In this document: positions 56,146 through 64,000 of the stretch, in pieces
How positions within the stretch are numbered: position 1 is the first letter of the stretch
How the letters are laid out: each line of letters opens with the position of its first letter
Origin: Cristatella mucedo
Lineage: Eukaryota > Bryozoa > Phylactolaemata > Cristatellidae
Length of the DNA stretch: 64,000 nucleotides
NCBI GenBank assembly: GCA_009760855.2
Contig: WPIO01000002.1
Coordinates: forward strand, 14,380,001-14,444,000
Direction of reading: 5' to 3'
Translations under genes and position numbers: made by a program
Notes under the pieces: model-generated
Seen by the model: the letters and a program-made list of their open reading frames with translations, nothing else
What the model was told of the DNA's origin: nothing
Database searches by the model: none

Positions 56146-56212
56146 ATAATAATTTATATTATTATATTATATTATTTATTATAATATTTATTTAATCTAT
56201 AATATTTAGTTT
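56146..56212. repeat. AT-rich TTATAT microsatellite
   Basis: Only A and T over almost the whole stretch (ATTATATTATATTATTTATT type). Possibly the remains of a LINE tail. Confidence 0.85.
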
Positions 56213-56429
56213 ATGAGGGGGCCCATGCGTCTGCTTCTGCTTAACCAGTCCGTGCAAATAAGAACATCAATTATGAAACATTTTCGTAGCGTCCTGGGAG
56301 ATTTAACTCGCTCTCTACTAAATTTGCAGAAGCTGGAAAAAGTATGCTAACTTATTATTAATAGCGCGTACAGTTTTAGCAAGTATGGGCACATACAAGG
56401 CATTTCATGTGAACGGAGTAAACTGTGCA

Positions 56430-57200
56430 ATGAACGGGTGTTTTCTTAACTTCCTGCCAATAAATGTCAAGTCAGGAAATGATGAGATTTCAGTCAGAAG
56501 TGAGTTATAGGCTTCATGAGTATGGGATAATAAAGGCTCGATCTCCACATTAGACAGAAGCGCAACTAAACGACTTAATTCAGAAGAGCGGGTGGTGCGA
56601 AGCTAACCGTTGGATACCGAAGATAAAGTACTTCAGGTACCTGAGTCGAATAATGAGAATGGCGGGATCTAGAAGTGAGTGACATTATCTGGAATGCGAA
56701 AGCCTGCTTGATGAGGAGCTAGTGCATGGTTGGCGAAACACGGTGCATATTTTGCAGTTCCAAGTTTCACAACAGACATGCCTAGCAGCCGAGTTTTGTA
56801 GCACTTATCAGCGTCGTATTCCAGAGGTAGCGAGACCTTATAAGTTTCAGAAGTCCAAGTGGAGTCTGAAATGCATTGAAAAGCTTTGCTGCGGTGTCCT
56901 CATCGATGTCGGCCAAAGATAAGATCCCAAATGTAAGTTAGCAAACTTTACACATTAGAGCTGAAGTGGTTGCGTGGGAATGGGTCATTTTCTATCAGGG
57001 CATCGAGATTAAGCATGGGTGCTACAGGAAATGCCACCGCCCAGTCAATTTTGAACCTTGGGCTTTCTATTTTCTAATTGACGATAGTTTTGCCCTAACT
57101 ATCAACTTAGTTTTATATTCCTTCGCATTGAATATGTGCTGCCATCTAGATAGCGTCCAGCCGGTGAAGTACGGATCGGTTCCGTGAGCATAGCCTTAAT
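56430..57200 (-). mobile_element. L2-like LINE, highly degenerate
   Basis: AATGTCAAGTCAGGAAATGATG, GAGTTATAGGCTTCATGAGTAT, CAACAGACATGCCTAGCAGCCGAGTTTTGTAGCAC and CTATCAACTTAGTTTTATATTC track the minus-strand family through UTR and RT. Confidence 0.65.
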
Positions 57201-58004
57201 AGGTAGTCTAGTGAACTGGCATTTCCAAAACGAGGCTGCCTTCTGGTTAGACATTTAGCTTCCATGCGACAAGAGTGTGTTAAAGAAATAAATTCCTCCA
57301 GCGACTGTTCACGATCTGGTGAAACTTTAGTTCATTCGACGAGGTATGAATGAATCCGAAGAGAATGGACGGGACGCCTTACACGCCCTAGTGCAGACCT
57401 ATGCCCTAGTTCAGCTGCTTTACTTCTAGTTTCGCCTACCTCAAACTTTTCGGGTATAGATGCAGTTAAGAGAAGGGATTAAAAAATAAGGCTTGAACTC
57501 CTGCCACGAGATGTGTGGAGTTGAATCTGAATATTTTTTCTTGGGGGAATAAGAGTTGCAGAACATCCATGGGGACAGACCTAATCAATCGCAGGTTAAT
57601 CGCGTCAATCCCGAGCCATCTTTTCCATCGCCAAGCATTCCCGGGTCAGGCGAGCTAATTGAGTATCATTTGACAGTTAAAATTACGTTTCCCGAGATGC
57701 ATTTGCACTCGCATCGGCTGGTGGGAAAGTGGGAGTTAAGTACTGTTGGGAAATAAGTAGCTCAGTGCTGGTGGGGGAAAGTGTGATCAGTGCTGAGAAG
57801 GTAGGAGCAGATTGGCATATCCAACACCATGCACATACATACGTGTATGCACGTCGTTTGTCGTTGTAATGAGCACGCATGTATCATTTCCAAACGATTC
57901 TGCTTTTTGCATACCGTGTTGAAGCCTAGAGACAGTATTGTTGAAGTGCTATTTAAGCTGCAGTCTTATCCTAAGTGTCATTTTCGTACTGGAAATATCT
58001 TAAT
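57201..58004. other. NAP1-like intron 1, nothing recognised
   Basis: CATACATACGTGTATGCACG repeat near 57834. No other feature. Confidence 0.35.
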
Positions 58005-58445
58005 TAATAATAATAATAATGTACTTGATAAAACACACTCAGAGAACTCAATCTCTTTCTATGTGCTTTAAATTTGCTGCAAAGGGAAACACAATTAATG
58101 GTGAGTAATATCATGCTTGATAAACAACATGAATAACATGGTTAGGGGTGGCATGCACAGGGTCAGCACACAGCTGTGGTTAGTGGCAGCATGCACAGTG
58201 TCAGCACCCATAAGCACATGAAGGACGAATCACAGGGACCCACTAAATGCTGTCCTAAATAGGTGTTTTAAAGTTCCTTTTAATACGGTCAGGTCGGGGA
58301 TGTTCTGACGCAAGTCGGGAGGGAGTTCCAGGCTTTGGGAGCATACGAACTAAATGCACGGTCTCGAAGGGATTTGAGGTTTGTACGAGGTATTGGTAGA
58401 CTGTTGAATTCCGAAAAGCGGTTGGTACGATGCTTGATTGGCATC
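58005..58445 (-). mobile_element. L2-like LINE, 3' 440 bp
   Basis: (ATA)n at 58006-58020, then the full family 3' UTR in order (GAACTCAATCTCTTTCTA, GGTTAGGGGTGGCATGCACA, GGACGAATCACAGGGACCCA) and the end of the ORF (CTTTGGGAGCATACGAACT). Well preserved. Confidence 0.92.
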
Positions 58446-60042
58446 AACTGACAGACCCCTTGATGTAGCAGTCTTCCCGGTTGGCTTCGGCACGATTGGA
58501 ATTTGAATCGAGTCGCAATGGTCTTGTCAATTTGACACTAACTATTCTCCAGCAAAAATGGGTCATTCGTATTCACCATAGATAGATAGATAGAGTAACA
58601 AGCTGCTTTGGCTAGTCATGGGTAGGCGTAATAAAATAAAATGGCAGCACAGGCCGTGCTGGAACCAGTTTCGGCATTCTAGATACTGCAGTGTTTGATG
58701 CAGTAAAGCTGCGTCAGTCTTTGCATCTGTCTACAATAGCCATCCTTCATTTTCGTGTTTCGCAGCTAGCGACAAGCAGACGGGAACTTGCGGATACAGA
58801 TGTCGACATTGAGTTGCCACCTAATCACTCGCTAAGCGAGATGCATCTTGCAGCTTCGCTGGTACAACTTGCTGCATTCCAGAGTCTCTGCATCTGTGTA
58901 TGCTTTAGTTCTCGTTACAAACCGCAATCTTCAAAGCACCAGCGAAATAGAAAAGCTTCATTGCCCGTCGCTTCCGCTTGCGTTCGGCTTGCAGCTAAAT
59001 ATGGCTACTGATAGGGCTGACGCGGCTGACTGTCACGATCCTCGGACCTCTTGCTGGGCTAGGTGGCCGTACGCTGCTTCTGCTTGGAAGCATACGAACC
59101 TAACTAAATAGCCAGTATCTCTGCATATTTGGGAGCTCTAAAGGCTCTAGTAGAAGCCTGTAGCACGGAAGTGGCAGCTCAAGACTGCTGGAAAGGACGT
59201 GCCGTAGGCGGCAGCAGGAGAGGCAGCCCGAGCCCCGAGCCTGCGCACTGAAGGCGAGGCTGCACAGTGCAGCTGCCCCTTTGGGGAGCCTCTGTGGACC
59301 CTCAAAGAGAGGCTTCGGTGCCTTCGCTTGGATACCCACCCGCTTGGAGTCTACGTCTCTAGAATGCCCCACTCTGCAGGCCTATTTAGACGTAGGCGAA
59401 ATCTGTTGCGTTCTTAACGCTTCCAAGAATACGATCGCCCATTTAAAAAACTGATAGTCTCCTCTGAAGCTGCTGACATCATGCAAGCGTCCCGTGCGAT
59501 TAAAAGGCCCTTCCACTCGGGAAGCCTTGTAATCCCGTCTATAGAAAGCCTAGTAGTCGCTCGCTGGGATGCCTCGCTGGGATGCCCAGTGCAGCAGAGG
59601 CTGTCAGGCTTCTGTGAGCACCAGAGGGCGCGTCCGCGGCGGCTGCGGCGAAGTGGGACAACAAGAGGGTGCAGAGTCGGCTTCGGCGATCCAAGCCAAA
59701 GCTCGGCAGCCTTCTATTCGCTCTTATCTATGTCTAATTTTGCGACCGTCCATTCGAGCGACAGGAACAGCCACTCAAAGAGAAATGCTGTAAAAGAATG
59801 ATGGGGTAAACCAATAAATAGCGATAATGACGGTTAATAATAATAATACGACACGAGTGGCCGTTGCTGCAGCTGCGATACGTCGCTTCTGTCCCAGCAG
59901 TCTTTGTCGCTCTTGAAGTTATGCACCTTCAGACTTAAAGAGCCCACCCCCCCAGCCCCGCCACCGCGCTTTTTTCCTCCGTCTGGGCGCCTATCTCGCT
60001 GACAGAGCCGCGCTCTCAGGCGAGCTTCTTCGCGAGCTGCAC
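58446..60042. other. NAP1-like intron 1, GC-rich in its second half
   Basis: TAGA microsatellite at 58580-58595. 59050-59800 is GC-rich, with a 13-bp direct repeat (CTCGCTGGGATGC at 59559 and 59572). No recognised exon. Confidence 0.35.
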
Positions 60043-60064
60043 CTGGTACGCTAGTGCTGGCCAT
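60043..60064 (-). CDS. probable first coding exon of the NAP1-like gene
   Basis: ATG GCC at 60064 in a good context (AAAATGG) opens MASTSVP and then a CAG|GTGCAG donor in phase 1. That phase is exactly what exon 2 at 54975 requires, giving MASTSVPGKTSVAPKWLVYP. The model totals 297 codons. The region is GC-rich, as for a promoter. No homology supports such a short peptide, so this rests on start context, phase and position 5 kb upstream. Confidence 0.45.
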
Positions 60065-60369
60065 TTTACCGCATCGAGAAACTATTTCCATCCAGAACAT
60101 CTTTCCATCCACTGAATGGGGTTGTTAGTACGCGCTAGGTCAGCTTCGCTCCTGCTGCTACCCTTCCGGTGCTAGCCTGCTGTTCCTACACGCTCGCTGT
60201 GTCACCCGACTACAGTGTAAATGGATGGAGCCATGCAACGCATGCTTGCAATTCGAGCATGCACGCGCTCTGCGAACTCGTGACGCAGACCAGCTTTCAT
60301 CGTAGAGCTGTCAGTCAGCGTGCGTGGGCACGTGCGGGCCTCCTGAAAATAATCTGGCTCGCAGTGGAG

Positions 60370-60371
60370 CT

Positions 60372-60403
<32 letters not shown>

Positions 60404-60465
60404 AGCTCCCGCGGCACCTCAGCCGCAGCCTCTGCTGCTGCCGCCGCCGCCGCCGCCGAGTACAT
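60370..60465. repeat. (GCT)n and (GCC)n trinucleotide repeats
   Basis: About ten GCT units at 60372-60402 and about six GCC units at 60440-60458. On minus they give Ser/Ala runs in a frame opening MAAMTYLNATKYLMPAPLCM, which may or may not be a real N-terminus. Confidence 0.9.
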
Positions 60466-60599
60466 GCACAGCGGAGCTGGCATGAGGTATTTGGTAGCAT
60501 TGAGGTATGTCATTGCAGCCATTTGTAAAGCACCTCTGAATAAAGGTTAAGGTTTCTTAAAACGCTACACAAAACGCTTCTTGTTATTACCATTATCAT

Positions 60600-60842
60600 C
60601 AAAACATTTATAGAGCGTCGTCGTGACATCCACTGACTTAGAGACCTATAAAAGACGCTAAAAACAAACCCGTTCCTAACAGCATTTGCTGGGTGCGTGT
60701 AACTTTTCCTCTGTATTCTTACGCGCGCTTACACCGTATGTGTTATCGCTAATCGCTGTGTTTATTTCCGTGCATATTCAAAGTGCCTAGAAAGACATAT
60801 CGTTCTTTTAAAAAGATGAACAGGTGTAAATAAATAAATAAC
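60600..60842 (+). mobile_element. LINE 3' tail, variant family
   Basis: ATAAAAGACGCTAAAAACAAACC, AACAGCATTTGCTGGGTGCG and AAAGTGCCTAGAAAGACATAT follow the L2-like 3' plan, but the end is AAATAAATAAAT (60829-60841) instead of (ATT)n. A distinct, related subfamily. Confidence 0.65.
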
Positions 60843-61004
60843 TAGCTGATTAAACAGCCTCTTTTTGTATAGCGACAGAAGAGACAGAGACAGAAGAGCC
60901 TTTACGACTATCCCCGCCGCTTGCAGTGGCGATAAAAGATCGCCCACCACAAGATTCGAACCCACAACCTCAGGGCCGAGGTCGTGAAAAGCAAGGCTTA
61001 CCGT
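60843..61004 (-). mobile_element. SINE-A copy
   Basis: TAGCTGATTAAACAGCCTC at the left, body GCCTTTACGACTATCCCCGC, B-box complement GATTCGAACCC at about 60953 and the palindromic CCTCAGGGCCGAGGTCG core. A short GAGACAGA duplication lies inside. It abuts the tail of the preceding LINE. Confidence 0.88.
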
Positions 61005-61017
61005 GTCTTATTAATAT

Positions 61018-61700
61018 TATGCACACGCGAGCTGTGCGAGTTGTTCATCCTCTGCGCTGCTGCCGCCGCCGCGCCGTTCGTTCGCGTGCCGTTCGTAGGC
61101 CATGCGAAATACATCCTAGTGCGACTCTCGCTCGGGCCTCGGGCCCGCTCATTGCGCTACGCCCGCGCGAGCGCGCGAGCTCGCTGCGTTCGGCATGTCG
61201 CGCGCTGCCGCTACGTCCTACTCCAGCTCCCTGGGCGGCGGACCGCCAGTCGACCAGCCGGGCGGGTGGCCGGTCGGAAAAGGTCGGCCGGTCGGAAAAA
61301 ACCAAGAGAGGAAACGACTGTTTCTCATCCCTTCGCCGCAGCGGAAGAGAGCCGGCGGCGGCTGCTGGCTCTCTTCCGCTGCGGCGCCATCGCCACCGGC
61401 TCTCCACACACACAAGAGCGAGCAAAATGCAAGAAGGTCCGGCGCGTGCGGACAGCTACTGAGCGCCGGCGGCGGCTCACACCGACACCGGGACTGTGTC
61501 GCGCGCCAGCTGCAAGCAACCTTCTGAGCTGAGCCCGGGCGACCTACCGAGCAGGCTTCGCAACGGAGGGGCGCGCCTCACGAGGCGAGCTACGGCGAGG
61601 AGAGCTGGTCAACTCTGCTTCTGCCCGTTCGCACAGAAGTCTGCGGCTCAGCCCGGCGTGCGACAAACGTAGCGCGACTTCAGTGGGAAGCTTGGGGTCG
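61018..61700. other. GC-rich, CpG-rich island, gene unassigned
   Basis: The most CpG-dense part of the window, with long overlapping frames on both strands (Arg/Ala/Ser-rich) and none recognisable. Includes tandem CCGGTCGGAAAAGG-type units at 61269-61299. A promoter region is the plainest explanation; which gene it serves is unclear. Confidence 0.4.
61334..61386. repeat. perfect 20-bp inverted repeat, 13-bp loop
   Basis: 61334-61353 is the exact reverse complement of 61367-61386 (core GCAGCGGAAGAGAGCC), separated by GGCGGCGGCTGCT-type loop sequence. Predicted to form a very stable GC-rich hairpin. Confidence 0.95.
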
Positions 61701-62617
61701 GGGCAAGGAGATAAATCACTTACCAGTACCAGACGACATCGTGCTGTCGGTAGCGAGTCGGCAGCGGCAATAGCGGGTCGTAGCAGAATAACCCGGCTCT
61801 TTAATTGGTCCGCCGAGCGGCTTCCGCATTGGACGGCTGAAAGGACGGCTTCATACTCTCTACACACTCCTCTAAGCTTTTATCGCTGGCTACACGCTGT
61901 GCACTTTCTAAAGGCATATTACATATTCACATTTTAGTGGAATATATGCAATAAGACAACATTTATTAGAACGTTGAACTAACATCACGTGATGATTCCA
62001 CGTGAATAGTCTCATACATTGCAACCGTATTTAAAAGATTGCTAGGGCTAGATGGCATTTAAGAAAAAAAGGCAGGTCTGCGTCAAAATATAGCACCTAC
62101 TCTTTAAACCAGTCTATACAATTTTTTTTCTCTAGGTAGTCGATGTCATTTCGTAATTGCGTATGGCTCAAATGTACAGAATATGACCACTACTCCCTGC
62201 CAACTTTGCTTTTGTATCCAGGACATTAATTACCTTGAAATTAACCCATTTCCTATATGAAAGCTGAATTATTCGCGTAATTTGGTTAGCATCTGATACA
62301 GAAAGCACACCAAAACATCAAAATTAAGAGGTCAATACAAAAATGTTCAGTCAGAAATGAGTAGACGTTGTAGATTTTACCGACTTACTGCATACTGCTT
62401 CCACCAACAAACCCCCAAACGTAGTCCAACATCGGGCTTTCGTTAGCCTGTCCTTGTTAATGACTTTTTCAAGTCCGCTATATCCTGGCAACAGCGCTCG
62501 CCTCGCACCTCTGAGTAAGCTAGCCTTTTCTCCTTGAATTGATCAAGATGGCCACCAATGATGTGGAGTTTGAGGGACATTCTGCAGACCATTTCAGCAA
62601 ATTTATAAATAAATTTC
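61701..62617. other. nothing recognised
   Basis: AT content rises again after 61.9 kb. No repeat or exon called. Confidence 0.4.
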
Positions 62618-62757
62618 ATCTAAATAGCACCCTAAAAGAACTTTCGTGCACTTTACATATGCCATGGGGCTCGAGCCCACGACCTCGGTCATCAAATACG
62701 TTCACCTTGATCTTGGACTAGGCGAGCACCTTCACCACTGGTCCGACCCAGCGTGGC
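62618..62757 (-). mobile_element. SINE-B copy
   Basis: ATAGCACCCTAAAAGAACT, CACTTTACATATGCCATGGG, GCTCGAGCCCACGACCTC (B box) and GCACCTTCACCACTGGTCC (A-box side), with an insertion of about 20 bp between the boxes. Confidence 0.82.
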
Positions 62758-62895
62758 AAGTTCCTTATGAGAGCTTGAACCAACTACTCATAGTTTTCCG
62801 CTCTGCTATTTAATTAAAAGCCGTGAACCACTGCAAAGAAACCTTTGAAAGCCAATTTCCAAGTCCAGCTCAGCTTCTTGTTGAATTCGTCCCAT

Positions 62896-63153
62896 TCAAC
62901 CATTTTTTTTATCTGTGGTCCGAATAAAAGACAAAAGTTTGAACTTTGCCTCCGACGGCTGCGAAAGGACAAGTTGCAGGTACTTGACAGCAGCTGACGA
63001 CTCATTTTCCGGAGTCGTGGTAAGCTGCTCGGCGGAGCTAAGCTTCATACGCAGCGATAGCATCGGCGCCCTCCAACCGTCTATCAGTGGCTCCCACTTT
63101 GTGTTGCCCTTTCTTCTGTCGAGCTTGGAGCTCGATTCACTGCTGCCAGTCAT
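62896..63153 (-). CDS. unidentified open reading frame, 85 aa
   Basis: On minus, an ATG in reasonable context opens a soluble, helix-prone peptide containing MKLSSAEQLTTTPENESSAA and KYLQLVLSQPSEAKFKLLSF. A second minus frame just downstream reads VEWDEFNKKLSWTWKLAFK. Together they might be two exons or one frameshifted sequence. I recognise no family and no splice chain closes, so it may be a fragment of a gene extending beyond the window, or chance. Confidence 0.25.
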   Translation of the reverse strand: MTGSSESSSKLDRRKGNTKWEPLIDGWRAPMLSLRMKLSSAEQLTTTPENESSAAVKYLQLVLSQPSEAKFKLLSFIRTTDKKNG

Positions 63154-64000
63154 TTTTATGAAAATGCAACTTGGTTACAAAAGGAAACTCGGTGAAACTC
63201 CCACTGGAAGCCCGTCCCGCTTAGAAGACCATCGGGAATGACGCCTTTTTGAAGTCCCCAATGTGACCTATCCGTCACTTTCGCCATACTTTCAGGCACT
63301 GAGAAGCATCTTTAAAGCTGTAGTTCACTTCGAGGTTCGCAGAGTGATCAATAGACACTTACTCTTTGTACGAAGCAATGCGGATTTAAGGCATCTGGAT
63401 TAGCTGTCTGTGAATGAGCAACATTCACTTGGGTTGCAGGAAATTCGTATAGCCTCGAATAGACCAGCCACATTGTTGCAGGAGCACAGCCCATCCTGCA
63501 GACTGACCGAAGAAGTTGGAAAATGTTTGAGATGCTATCTCTGATCTGCTATTTTCCCACTTTCATCATTTAATGAGTTCCACTTTTCGAGCCTCGATGA
63601 TAATGACTCAGATTGAACTTGCTAGGATCAGGGTCTACGATCTGATCATTGACGTCTTTCTGGGTGGGAGAGTTTGGATTTTTTCTCAGCCACATCATTG
63701 AAATTAAAATCTGGATCTGTAATCTCTTATCTCGCTATATCATATCTTGCTATATATTATATACTTGTGTGTGTGTGTGTAATATCTTATCTCGCTATAT
63801 TAAAGCTCTTATATCTCGCTGTCTGATTTGAAGCTCTTGCCTGAAAATAGCCGATTCCACTCTGGAAGGACGTGTACAGAGAGCTAAGAACGATATGCTA
63901 CTAGAGCGATAGATGAAGGAATGTGATAAGTCCGCCTAAGCCTCATCAATTCGAGTAGCGGCATAAAATGTGCGAACCAGACGTCCGTACCCTGCCAAAT
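63154..64000. other. right end of the window, nothing firm
   Basis: A short imperfect duplication of AATCTCTTATCTCGCTATAT at 63720-63800 encloses a (TG)n run (63764-63780). No gene recognised to the edge. Confidence 0.4.

Overview
This is nuclear DNA from an animal. The genes are split by GT-AG introns of 0.1 to 11 kb, most of the sequence is intronic or intergenic, and it is full of L2/CR1-type LINE debris, tRNA-derived SINEs, a Tc1/mariner element, hAT debris and microsatellites. The proteins are recognisable but fast-evolving: the PP2A scaffold exons look only about half identical to the vertebrate protein by eye. That suggests a rapidly evolving invertebrate lineage, with flatworms one possibility, but nothing here fixes the phylum.

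Three protein-coding genes can be assembled from exons whose splice phases agree. (1) The C-terminal two thirds of a PP2A scaffold A subunit (HEAT repeats, PPP2R1-like) lies on + in nine exons from 2759 to about 18207; its N-terminal exons must lie left of the window. (2) A TTC32-like small TPR protein lies on - in three exons (37918 to 21905, 178 aa). (3) A NAP1-family histone chaperone lies on - in eight firm exons (54975 to 49261), plus a probable first exon at 60064-60043. It stops right after the NAP core and has no acidic tail. Genes 1 and 2 converge, with a Tc1/mariner copy between their 3' ends. Genes 2 and 3 are in tandem, about 11 kb apart. Nothing suggests that the three act in one pathway.

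The rest is mostly mobile DNA. One nearly complete but frameshifted L2-like LINE fills 29.26-32.3 kb on - inside TTC32 intron 1, and at least fifteen truncated relatives end in (ATT)n. A second LINE family ends in ACATT repeats. Two tRNA-derived SINE families, called SINE-A and SINE-B here, recur across the window; SINE-B shares its 3' tail with the L2-like LINE. Single copies include a Tc1/mariner element with intact TIRs and TA duplication (20133-21365), an R2/NeSL-like nuclease fragment (9.2 kb), a hAT/ZMYM-like transposase remnant (46 kb) and a 2.2-kb foldback-like inverted-repeat structure (39.15-41.38 kb).

The most striking item is a 186-bp non-autonomous hAT element at 11747-11932 with an exact 8-bp target duplication. 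Its sequence is that of the SPIN family, known for horizontal transfer among tetrapods and a few invertebrates. I see no CRISPR, operon, phage or other new defence-like system. Several GC-rich patches (27.8, 44-45.2, 59-61.7 kb) look coding but could not be identified.
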